From: Pirellulales bacterium
GTDB lineage: Bacteria; Planctomycetota; Planctomycetia; Pirellulales; Thermoguttaceae
Length of the DNA: 64,000 nucleotides
Direction of reading: 5' to 3'
Assembly (NCBI GenBank): GCA_016936015.1
Contig: JAFGPV010000028.1
Coordinates: forward strand, 41,777 to 105,776
Part shown: in pieces, positions 49,393-57,025 of the stretch
How the letters are laid out: each line of letters opens with the position of its first letter
How positions within the stretch are numbered: the first letter of the stretch is position 1
Program-made: the position numbers and the translations under genes
Notes under the pieces: model-generated
Told to the model about the DNA's origin: nothing
Databases searched by the model: none
The model's input: only the letters and a program-made list of their open reading frames with translations

Positions 49393-49689
49393 GCTCGATA
49401 CCCTCCATACCGTCCTTTCAGGAAAAGATCTATCATCCGGGGAAAGACGGTCGGATGCAATGGCGATTGTCTGAATTTCCGATAAAATGGAGTTTTTTTC
49501 GCAAGGAGGAGAGGTGATTCTAATTTTCTTTGCCAACGAGGAGTAAGTTCAAGATGGGGCCAGGCAATCCAACCTGCCCCCCCGTCGCAGGGGAGAACTG
49601 GATCCATTGAAGCCCGGGCGAGTTATCTCCAGATATCCATGCAGGCGGGGAAGAGTCTTGGTAGAATGGGAGGTGGAAGGACCTTCTTG

Positions 49690-50598
49690 ATGTACGGCCG
49701 ATTTTTCAACATGACGGTAGGTCTGCTGTGGGTGTCCTCGATGATTTGGTTGGTCACCCAGAAGATGCTTCCCACGCTCCGGATCGGCGAACCCCCCAGT
49801 TACCAAACGATCCTCGAAGCGCAAAAAGAAGACCCCTTAGTCGGATGGAAATTGTATTTGAACAATCGGGAGATCGGTTGGGCGCTGAGCCGAACGGAGC
49901 GGCATTCCAGCGGCATCGTCGAGATTGACAGTTACGTGCACTTCGAGCGGCTGCCGATCAACGAATTGATTCCCCGGCCGTTCCGCGGATTGTTTCACGA
50001 CCTGCGAAATACCGCCGAGAAAGTGAGCATGCAAACCCGGAGTTGCCTGACCATCGATCCCTTAGGGCGGCTGTTGCGGTTCGATTCAGCGGTGGACGTG
50101 AATTCGATCCCGGACGTCATTCGGCTGTCCGGCGTGGTCGAAGGATCGCAGATGGAACTCCAGGTCCGATCGGGCGGATTGTCCTTTCCCAAGCCCAAGA
50201 TCTTCCCGTTGCCGCCGAAAGCGCTCCTGGGCGACGCCCTCTCGCCGCAGTCCCATCTGCCGAACTTGCGGACGGGACAGTCCTGGACCGTGCCGGTTTT
50301 CAATCCCTTGCGGCCGGACGGCGACTCGGTGGAATTTCTCCAGGCCACCGTGGAAGAGCCGGAATTGATCGAATGGAGGGGCCACATCATCAAGACCTCG
50401 GTGGTCGTTTATCGGTTTGATTCGGGTTACGGCATCTCTCAGAAAAGTGCGCCCCAAAGCATCCTTTGGGTCCGGGAGGACGGCCTGGTGTTGAAACAAC
50501 AAGTGGCCCTGTTCGAATCGATCAAAATGGTGTTCGTCCGGATGCGTCAGTACGAATCGCAATCTCTGGCGGAACAAGTGTTAGACGCGGAGCTATGA
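49690..50598 (+). CDS. Membrane-anchored protein linked to an ABC exporter
   Basis: A 302-residue protein with one N-terminal transmembrane helix (MTVGLLWVSSMIWLVTQKML) and a beta-rich extracytoplasmic domain (DPLVGWKLYLNNREIGWALS, CLTIDPLGRLLRFDSAVDVN, LPNLRTGQSWTVPVFNPLRP). No known domain is recognised. It starts a three-gene operon: its stop overlaps the ABC ATPase start (ATGA), whose stop overlaps the permease start (GTGA). It therefore probably serves the exporter as a periplasmic accessory. ATG 49690 gives a direct anchor and has AAGGACC upstream; an in-frame start at 49639 is weaker. Confidence 0.78.
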   Translation: MYGRFFNMTVGLLWVSSMIWLVTQKMLPTLRIGEPPSYQTILEAQKEDPLVGWKLYLNNREIGWALSRTERHSSGIVEIDSYVHFERLPINELIPRPFRGLFHDLRNTAEKVSMQTRSCLTIDPLGRLLRFDSAVDVNSIPDVIRLSGVVEGSQMELQVRSGGLSFPKPKIFPLPPKALLGDALSPQSHLPNLRTGQSWTVPVFNPLRPDGDSVEFLQATVEEPELIEWRGHIIKTSVVVYRFDSGYGISQKSAPQSILWVREDGLVLKQQVALFESIKMVFVRMRQYESQSLAEQVLDAEL

Positions 50599-51395
50599 TC
50601 GAATTTCAATGCGTAACCCGATCGTACGGCCGAAAGGTCGCCGTGGAGAATTTGACGTTGACCGTCCCCTCCCGCGAAGTGTTCGCGCTCCTGGGACCCA
50701 ACGGGGCGGGAAAAACGACTACGATCAAGATGCTCGTGGGATTGTTGCGGCCGGACGCCGGATCGGTCCGCGTCTGCGGATTCGACCTCGTCGGCGCGGT
50801 CCGCCAGGCCACCCGCTGCCTGGGCTACGTCCCCGACGTCCCCTTTTTATACGACAAGCTATCGGGCCGGGAGTTTCTGGAGTTTTCCGCCCAAATGCGG
50901 GGCTTGGACAAGCACGCCGTGGCCGCGGCCATCACCCGGGAAAACGAACATTTCGAGTTCGAAAAGTTCCTCGATCAATTGATTGAAACCTACTCCCACG
51001 GGATGAAGCAACGATTGGTCTTCGCCGCGGCCTTGTTGCATCAGCCCCCCGTTTTGGTCGTCGACGAACCGATGGTCGGCATGGACCCCCGCACCGTCCG
51101 TCGGGTCAAGGATCTGCTCCGCCTCCAGGCGACCGGCGGGACGACGGTCTTCATGTCCACCCATACCCTCTCCGTGGCGGAAGAAATTGCCGACCGCATC
51201 GGCATCCTCGACCACGGCCAGCTCCAATTCCTGGGCACGGTGCCGGAGCTGCGCAACGCCCTCGCCTCCCATCACGCCTCGTTGGAATCCCTGTTCCTGC
51301 AATTGACTTCCGGCAACGGCGAAGAGACCAACGCCCCCAACGCCGCCCCACAAATCCCGAACCCTGAACCCCGAATCCTCCCTACGCTCCCGTGA
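50595..51395 (+). CDS. ABC transporter ATP-binding protein (ABC-2/exporter type)
   Basis: A 266-residue ATPase with Walker A LLGPNGAGKTTTIKMLVG (residues 32-49), Q-loop region GYVPDVPFLYDKLSGREFLE, the signature YSHGMKQR (about 133-140, S-H-G-M-K-Q in place of LSGGQ), Walker B PPVLVVDEPMVGMDPRT and the H-loop FMSTHTLSVAEEIADRI. The C-terminal 30 residues are a Pro/Asn-rich tail. It pairs with the membrane protein encoded next. The exported substrate is unknown. Start ATG 50595 overlaps the upstream stop; longer in-frame starts lie inside the upstream gene. Confidence 0.94.
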   Translation: MIEFQCVTRSYGRKVAVENLTLTVPSREVFALLGPNGAGKTTTIKMLVGLLRPDAGSVRVCGFDLVGAVRQATRCLGYVPDVPFLYDKLSGREFLEFSAQMRGLDKHAVAAAITRENEHFEFEKFLDQLIETYSHGMKQRLVFAAALLHQPPVLVVDEPMVGMDPRTVRRVKDLLRLQATGGTTVFMSTHTLSVAEEIADRIGILDHGQLQFLGTVPELRNALASHHASLESLFLQLTSGNGEETNAPNAAPQIPNPEPRILPTLP

Positions 51396-53164
51396 GTTCC
51401 CTCGCACTGCCTCCCATATCGCCGGGCGAATTCCTGTCGGTCGAAGACGAATCGCGGACCTTTTGGCGGCTCCGCTGGCGGATCGGAAAAACCCTCCTCC
51501 AGCAGACGTTCGTTCAGGCCCGGTTCCGGGCGGGCCTGGTGCTGGGGCTAAGTCTGCTGTTGTGGATCGGCTTGTTTGTCTTGTTTGCCGAGGGTTTCCA
51601 GTTTTTATACTCGGCCATTCCCCATCCCGATACCCTGGAAAAGATGATCCATGCGGTATTCGCCGCTTTTTTTGTGGCGTTGCTGGTGATGTTGACCTTG
51701 TCCTCAGCCATCATCTCCTACAGCACGCTGTTCTGTTCGCCGGAAACCGCTTTTTTACTCACCACGCCCACCCGCACGGAACGCGTCTTCCTCTATAAAT
51801 TCCAGGAAGCGGTGTTGCTGAGCAGTTGGGGATTCCTCCTGCTGGGCAGTCCGATGCTGCTGGCCTACGGTCTGGTCGGCCAGTCGCCGTGGTATTACTA
51901 CGTGCTCCTCATGCCCTATCTCTTCTGTTTCGTCTACATTCCGGCGGGAATCGGAACCATTCTCTGCGTGTTGGTGATTTATTTTTTTCCCAACAATCGG
52001 CGGCTGGCCCTGACGCTGATCGTCCTCGCGCTGGCGGCGGCGGGGTGTTGGTGCGGTTGGTCGCTGTTCAGTTGGCGGGAAAGCAACCTGCTGACTCCCA
52101 ACTGGTTTCAGGAACTGCTCGGCCGGTTGCAGTACACCGAAGGGCGGTTGCTGCCCAGTTGGTGGCTCAGCGCCGGGCTGTTGGAGGCGGCGCGCGACGA
52201 CTGGCAGGAGAGCGTGATGTTTATGGTCCTGTTGTTTTCCAACGCCATGCTCTGCCGGCAGGCGGCCATCGGATTGGCGCGGCGATGGTATCGGCCCGCC
52301 TACAGCGCCTTCCACGGCATCAACGCCCGGCGGAGACGCGCCCGGGCGTCGTACCTCGATCGGGCCATGCTCCGTGTAACCCGTTGTTTCTCGCCGCCGA
52401 TGCGGCTGCTGATGCTCAAGGATCTGCGGCTTTTCCGTCGCGACCCCCTGCAATGGTCGCAGTTCCTGATCCTCTTCGGTCTGTTGCTGCTGTATTTCGT
52501 CAACATCCGCCGCTTCAATTACGATCTGTATTACATCGGCTGGGTCAACATGGTCAGCTTCCTCAACCTCGCCGTGGTGGGCTTGTTGATGTCCACCTTC
52601 ACCACGCGGTTCATCTTCCCCCTGATCAGCCTCGAAGGACAACGTTTCTGGCTGATCAGCCTGCTGCCCATACGCCGGGAGACGATTCTCTGGAGCAAAT
52701 TCTGGTTCGCGGCTTGCGGGACGATCGTCCCCTGCTCGGTCCTGATCCTGCTGAGCGATTTGATGCTTGACGTGACCACCTACGTCTTGCTCAGCCATCA
52801 ACTGACCTGTTTCCTCCTCTGTTTCGGCCTAGCGGGGATCGCCGTCGGCTTGGGGGCCCGGCTGCCCAACTTCCGCGAGCAATCGCCCTCCCGCATCGCC
52901 GCCGGCTTTGGCGGCACGCTCTGCCTGGTGCTCAGTACGATCTATATTCTCGTGGTGGTGCTGCTGACCGCCGTCCCCACCCATTTCTACATCGCCCAAC
53001 AAGTCGCCAGCATCAACTACCTCCTCCCGGAGGAATCCGCAGTCCGCCTGTGGCTGAAGATCTGGCTGTGGGCGGGCACCGCCGGCAGCGTCCTCCTGGG
53101 GATCCTCGCCACCACCGTTCCCCTACACCTCGGATTCCGCGCCTTTCGGAAAGTGGAACTCTGA
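51392..53164 (+). CDS. ABC exporter membrane permease
   Basis: A 590-residue integral membrane protein with about 12-14 hydrophobic segments in two groups (for example GLVLGLSLLLWIGLFVLFAE, VALLVMLTLSSAIISYSTLF, LLLGSPMLLAYGLVG, LTCFLLCFGLAGIAVGLGAR, GTLCLVLSTIYILVVVLLTA). The middle loop is basic (INARRRRARASYLDRAMLR). It has the general look of large ABC-2 type exporter permeases and is translationally coupled to the ATPase through GTG 51392 in the GTGA overlap. The substrate is not predictable from sequence. Confidence 0.88.
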   Translation: MSSLALPPISPGEFLSVEDESRTFWRLRWRIGKTLLQQTFVQARFRAGLVLGLSLLLWIGLFVLFAEGFQFLYSAIPHPDTLEKMIHAVFAAFFVALLVMLTLSSAIISYSTLFCSPETAFLLTTPTRTERVFLYKFQEAVLLSSWGFLLLGSPMLLAYGLVGQSPWYYYVLLMPYLFCFVYIPAGIGTILCVLVIYFFPNNRRLALTLIVLALAAAGCWCGWSLFSWRESNLLTPNWFQELLGRLQYTEGRLLPSWWLSAGLLEAARDDWQESVMFMVLLFSNAMLCRQAAIGLARRWYRPAYSAFHGINARRRRARASYLDRAMLRVTRCFSPPMRLLMLKDLRLFRRDPLQWSQFLILFGLLLLYFVNIRRFNYDLYYIGWVNMVSFLNLAVVGLLMSTFTTRFIFPLISLEGQRFWLISLLPIRRETILWSKFWFAACGTIVPCSVLILLSDLMLDVTTYVLLSHQLTCFLLCFGLAGIAVGLGARLPNFREQSPSRIAAGFGGTLCLVLSTIYILVVVLLTAVPTHFYIAQQVASINYLLPEESAVRLWLKIWLWAGTAGSVLLGILATTVPLHLGFRAFRKVEL

Positions 53165-53218
53165 AGGACCTCGCCGGTGGTAGTGTCGGCGGCGGGGCCG
53201 GGTTATAATCTGTCTTCT

Positions 53219-53359
53219 ATGGCCCCTCGGGAAATTCAAAAATTGCGCGCGTTGGTCACCGGCGCCTCCAGCGGCATCGGCCGGGCGGTGGTGCTGGAAC
53301 TTGCCCGGGAGGGAGCGACGGTCTTGTTCATGCTTGAAGGTAGATTGAACTGGTTTTGA
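53219..53359 (+). pseudogene. Truncated 5' fragment of a short-chain dehydrogenase gene
   Basis: ATG 53219 opens a frame reading APREIQKLRALVTGASSGIG and RAVVLELAREGATVL. This is the cofactor-binding start of the SDR encoded intact at 55058, after which it runs into unrelated sequence (FMLEGRLNWF) and stops. Nucleotides 53246-53326 are about 90 percent identical to 55085-55165. The GC-rich start here looks like the ancestral gene start, now cut off by the AT-rich insert. Confidence 0.75.
53246..53326 (+). repeat. 81-bp direct repeat, left copy
   Basis: Matches 55085-55165 with about eight differences. Both encode the TGASSGIGRAVV segment of the SDR. The two copies bound the AT-rich insert. 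Confidence 0.85.
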
Positions 53360-53388
53360 TGAAACTCTTTTTATAAGGGGATTTGTAA

Positions 53389-55020
53389 ATGTTTTTAAAA
53401 CTAGTGAGAATGGATTATCAACCTTTGGAAATAATAATTGCTTTTCTTATAACCCTAACGGTTGGAATTCATTATGAAAGCCGTCTTTGTTTGGTCTATG
53501 GGGAAGAACCATCTTCAGGAGCAGCACAGAAAGACGTAAAAAATCTTTTACGTCAACTTACTTCATTCGAGTATCAGGATTATCAGTCAGCGTGGGAGGA
53601 GTTACTCAAGATCGGTCCATCCGCTTTTCCCTTGTTAAAAGAATTGCCGAAAAGAACGAACGCGGAGGTCCAACGCCGCGTTGATCGGCTGTGTGTGGTA
53701 TATAAAAACCGAGAATCAGCCGTTCAAATATCATCCTTTCTTAGCGGTACTGAAGGCAAGCATGTCCATGATTTCTCCGCATGGAACTATTATCGCCGTG
53801 TCGTAGGGGAACATGAAGCAGCAAGGTCGGTTTTTGTTGCGATTCTGAAAGCAGAACCAGAATTGTGCGCCGCCATCGGAAATGATCCAGATGCCCTCAA
53901 CGAGCAATTGAAGCAACGGATTATGGTTTTAATGAACGAGACTTTTGGCGGCAGGAAGTGGATTCATAAAGGAAATCTCCGGATAAAACCGGCAAATGCC
54001 GCTGGAATCCTCTTGGCGGCCTCTGATCCAAATCTGAAACCGGAAGGCTTCGGAATTACTTGTATTTCGCACATATTGGAAGATGCCAATTATGATCAAG
54101 AATTAAAAAAAATAGATGCACAACGCGATGTGTTCATGAAATTACTTGTCCTTTGGCTTGAGAAAGACGACGGAGCATCGGGGTCGGGGATACGACTTAT
54201 GTACGCAATGCGTTATCATCTGAAGGATCTCCAGGTTAAGCTGGCAATTGAAATACTCAAACACGCTCAAATCAACCAATATCGCAATGTCATACCACCC
54301 TCCCGATTCCATCCAAACAATAATATTGATGCGCTGAGTGAAATCGAGTTTTCCATTGCACAAATGGGCATTCTCGGCAAGAAGGAAAATATTCCTTTGA
54401 TCGCTCCTTATCTCAATGATCCTCGAACTCGTGACTTGGCGTTGGGTACTATCATCGAACTCAACGGTCAAAATCCCAAAGAATATGATCTCGAAGTATT
54501 TGAGTCCATTTGCCAGATGAGAGGACATCCGAACATTCGATCCTTCCGCTTTGACACCTTGGCTCAGCGAAATCAGGGATTCTTACGTTGTATAAAAAAC
54601 TACAAAGCTTTGGGGCTGGAAGAACCACCCTACTATAAACAAGAAAAACCGCCCAAATTCGTTTTCTTGCAGCCAATGAAAAAAATAAAGTATGGTCTTC
54701 TCGGGAAAGTGCGTTTGGAACTTCATGATAATCAAGCTCAACTGATTGACATCCATAGCGGAAAGCCGATTGGAAAAAAACTTGATGCAGGGAAAATCCC
54801 TTTCACCTGCTGGTCTTTCAGCCCAGACGGTACGAAGTTGGTGACAGGTGCAGGTACAGAAGATGCTGAGAACAGCTTCGGGAAAATACAGGTTTGGGAA
54901 GCATACTCTGGCGAGTTAATAACAAGTTATCCAACCGGTTGCGTACATTCGGTTGTCTTTGGCAACGACGGTAAGACCATCATTTATGAAGCGTCAAGTT
55001 ATCGAATCGATGGCCCTTGA
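53389..55020 (+). CDS. AT-rich inserted gene: exported HEAT/WD40-like protein
   Basis: A 543-residue protein encoded by DNA clearly more AT-rich, with different codon use, than its neighbours; this suggests transfer. The N-terminus has a hydrophobic signal or anchor (LEIIIAFLITLTVGIHYESR). A helical, possibly HEAT-like region begins VKNLLRQLTSFEYQDYQSAW and EELLKIGPSAFPLLKELPKR, with later helices (IAQMGILGKKENIPLIAPYL). The C-terminal part has WD40-like strands (CWSFSPDGTKLVTGAGTED, KIQVWEAYSGELI, SVVFGNDGKTIIYE) but stops after fewer than two repeats, so the propeller looks truncated. It lies between two copies of the SDR 5' end and carries no recombinase motif. Confidence 0.72.
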   Translation: MFLKLVRMDYQPLEIIIAFLITLTVGIHYESRLCLVYGEEPSSGAAQKDVKNLLRQLTSFEYQDYQSAWEELLKIGPSAFPLLKELPKRTNAEVQRRVDRLCVVYKNRESAVQISSFLSGTEGKHVHDFSAWNYYRRVVGEHEAARSVFVAILKAEPELCAAIGNDPDALNEQLKQRIMVLMNETFGGRKWIHKGNLRIKPANAAGILLAASDPNLKPEGFGITCISHILEDANYDQELKKIDAQRDVFMKLLVLWLEKDDGASGSGIRLMYAMRYHLKDLQVKLAIEILKHAQINQYRNVIPPSRFHPNNNIDALSEIEFSIAQMGILGKKENIPLIAPYLNDPRTRDLALGTIIELNGQNPKEYDLEVFESICQMRGHPNIRSFRFDTLAQRNQGFLRCIKNYKALGLEEPPYYKQEKPPKFVFLQPMKKIKYGLLGKVRLELHDNQAQLIDIHSGKPIGKKLDAGKIPFTCWSFSPDGTKLVTGAGTEDAENSFGKIQVWEAYSGELITSYPTGCVHSVVFGNDGKTIIYEASSYRIDGP

Positions 55021-55057
55021 TGCATACTTCCTCTATAAAAGAGATTTTCTATTGTTT

Positions 55058-55843
55058 ATGACAAAGCATATCATTACTGATAGTCGCGCGCTGGTCACCG
55101 GCGCCTCCAGCGGCATCGGCCGGGCGGTGGTGGTGGAACTTGCCCGGGAAGGTGTAATGGTCTTGGCCGTCGCTCGGCGGGAAGAGCGCTTGCAATCGCT
55201 CGTCCAAGAGACGGCCGCACTGCCGGGAAAAGTGCTCACCCTGGCCGGCGACGTGACCGACCCGGCGGTCCGGCAGCGGGCGATGGAACTCGTCCAGGCG
55301 GAATACGGCGGGCTGGACCTCCTGCTGAACAACGCCGGCGTCGGGGCCATGGGCCGGTTCGAGGACGCTGATCCGCAGCGGCTGCGCCGCATCATGGAAG
55401 TCAATTTCTTCGCCCTGGCCGAAATGATCCGCCTGGCCCTGCCGCTCTTGAAGCAGGGCCGCCGGCCAATGATCGTCAACGTCAGCTCGATCCTCGGCCG
55501 GCGCGGCGTCCCCTACAACAGCGAATACTGCGCCAGCAAGTTCGCCGTCACCGGCTTCAGCGAGTCGCTACGGACGGAACTGGTCCTTCACGGCATCGAA
55601 GTCCTGCTGGTCGATCCCGGCACCACGGAGACGGAATTCTTCGATCGGGTCCTGGAGCAGACCGAAAAACCAAAATGGCCTGAGCATCGCCCAGTCAGCG
55701 CCGAGGCCGTCGCCCGGGCGATCCTCCGGGGCATCCGCCGCGGCCGGCACGAGATCGTTCCCTACCGCTGGGGCAAAGTCCTCCTCTGGCTGAACCGCCT
55801 CGCGCCCCGCTGGGTCGATCGGCTGATGGAACGGTACGCGTGA
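55058..55843 (+). CDS. Short-chain dehydrogenase/reductase (SDR)
   Basis: A 261-residue classical SDR. The cofactor motif TGASSGIG is at residues 14-21, NNAG in LLLNNAGVGAMGRF follows, then the catalytic Ser in NVSSILGRRG, and Tyr157/Lys161 in EYCASKFAVTG. The C-terminus (GIRRGRHEIVPYRWGKVLLW) suggests the DltE/SDR7-like subgroup, and it probably uses NADP(H). The first ten codons (MTKHIITDSR) are AT-rich and unlike the rest. They come from the inserted segment, whereas a GC-rich alternative start is stranded at 53219. The gene has therefore had its promoter and start region replaced. No good ribosome binding site is visible. Confidence 0.9.
   Translation: MTKHIITDSRALVTGASSGIGRAVVVELAREGVMVLAVARREERLQSLVQETAALPGKVLTLAGDVTDPAVRQRAMELVQAEYGGLDLLLNNAGVGAMGRFEDADPQRLRRIMEVNFFALAEMIRLALPLLKQGRRPMIVNVSSILGRRGVPYNSEYCASKFAVTGFSESLRTELVLHGIEVLLVDPGTTETEFFDRVLEQTEKPKWPEHRPVSAEAVARAILRGIRRGRHEIVPYRWGKVLLWLNRLAPRWVDRLMERYA
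55085..55165 (+). repeat. 81-bp direct repeat, right copy
   Basis: Right-hand partner of 53246-53326, inside the intact SDR gene. Confidence 0.85.
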
Positions 55844-55845
55844 GG

Positions 55846-55917
55846 AAGATCGGTCACTGCCGAGCGCAGCGAAGAATCTGATCTGCCTGAGAGTCAACCA
55901 AGATCCTTCGTCATTTC
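55846..55917. repeat. Dispersed short repeat, third location
   Basis: GCCGAGCGCAGCGAAGAATC (55859-55878) and AGATCCTTCGTCATTTC (55900-55916 region) resemble the repeats at 13587 and 14661, partly inverted. It lies between the convergent SDR and UroD-family genes. Confidence 0.5.
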
Positions 55918-57007
55918 AACGGTCATGGGACATCGGCAAACCGGTTTGGCACGCCCGAGCCATCGTCTCGAAGGCCTCGCGGCAGGAGTCGCGAGGGACG
56001 AGGCACCCGGTGCTGAGGATGAAATTGGGCAAGCCGGCGGCTTCGCGAAGAGTGGTTTCACAGGCCCCGGCGAGTTGCTCCTCATTTTCCGGCAAAAACA
56101 AAATGGGGTTGATGTTTCCTTTCAGACACATTTGGGGACCAAGGATGCGGACGACGGACGGCCAATCGGCGGGGGCGTCGATGTCGGCCCCATCGACGCC
56201 GCTCAGGGCGATCTCCGCCAGCATGGGCGTGATATTGCCGCAGACGTGGAGGAGCGACAGCCCGCCCTGCCGGCGGATTTCCCGGGCTAAATCCTGTTCG
56301 TAGGGTAAAACAAATTGGCGGTACATGACCGGACTGATCAGGCTGCCGGAGGCCATGCCCTCGCCGATCCAAATGAACCGCGCCCCCGCCGCGATGAGTT
56401 CTCCAGCTTGCCGCAACGCGATTTCCTGCCGCCACGCGAGCGCCCGGCAGACCTCCAGGGGGCGGTCGATCATGGCCGTCATCAGGTTCTGCAAGCCGTA
56501 AAGAAATCCGAGCTGGCAGAAGGCGCCGGTCAGCCCCGCGCACACCGCCGTGTTCCGCTTCAACTCCGAGTCCATCGCTTGGAACGTTTCGAGCATTCCG
56601 GAATGGTAAAGCTCGGCCGTTCGGATCCGCCGGTCTTCGAGGGAGGTGATTTCGGTCCGGGCAATGGCGGCCACGTCGTTTTCGGCAAAGCGGATATCGA
56701 GGCATTCGTCCAACGTCAGCGCGTAGCGTCCGTCATGGACGACCGCTCCCGCCGCTTGAGACCGGCTGAAGCAGATGTTGACGTAAACGCCGTCGATCGG
56801 GAGTTCCCGGAGGCAGCGGTCCAGCGCCCGGGCATGGAGGGCCGGATCCAGTTGGACGGCGGCCATCGACTGCTTATCGAAGGCCGCGGCATACACCAAG
56901 TCCACCAGGGGAAAGCAGGCGATTCGATCTCCCCGTTGACCGCAGAGGGCCTTCTCGACCAATTGGCGTCGAAGATCGTTCGGGGAGTATTTCCGGGAAA
57001 TGCTCAT
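55916..57007 (-). CDS. Uroporphyrinogen decarboxylase (URO-D) family protein
   Basis: A 363-residue TIM-barrel protein of the URO-D/methylcobalamin:CoM methyltransferase-like superfamily: ACFPLVDLVYAAAFDKQSMA near the start, ICFSRSQAAGAVVHDGRYAL, TGAFCQLGFLYGLQNLMTAM, FIWIGEGMASGSLISPVMYR with FVLPYEQDLAREIRR, LLHVCGNITPMLAEIALSGV, and MCLKGNINPILFLPENEEQL. The HVCGN segment matches the metal-ligand region of the methyltransferase branch rather than true HemE. In planctomycetes such genes often sit with carbohydrate catabolism genes, as here. The actual substrate is unknown. Confidence 0.88.
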   Translation of the reverse strand: MSISRKYSPNDLRRQLVEKALCGQRGDRIACFPLVDLVYAAAFDKQSMAAVQLDPALHARALDRCLRELPIDGVYVNICFSRSQAAGAVVHDGRYALTLDECLDIRFAENDVAAIARTEITSLEDRRIRTAELYHSGMLETFQAMDSELKRNTAVCAGLTGAFCQLGFLYGLQNLMTAMIDRPLEVCRALAWRQEIALRQAGELIAAGARFIWIGEGMASGSLISPVMYRQFVLPYEQDLAREIRRQGGLSLLHVCGNITPMLAEIALSGVDGADIDAPADWPSVVRILGPQMCLKGNINPILFLPENEEQLAGACETTLREAAGLPNFILSTGCLVPRDSCREAFETMARACQTGLPMSHDR

Positions 57008-57025
57008 GGGACGGGAATGGCCGGT

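Noticed and set aside
54953..55057. Longer N-terminus for the intact SDR
   Set aside because: It lies inside the AT-rich inserted gene in another frame and does not resemble SDR N-termini.
53327..55084. Insertion sequence or integrative element with its own recombinase
   Set aside because: The only gene in the insert is a HEAT/WD40-like protein; no transposase or integrase motif and no terminal inverted repeats were found.
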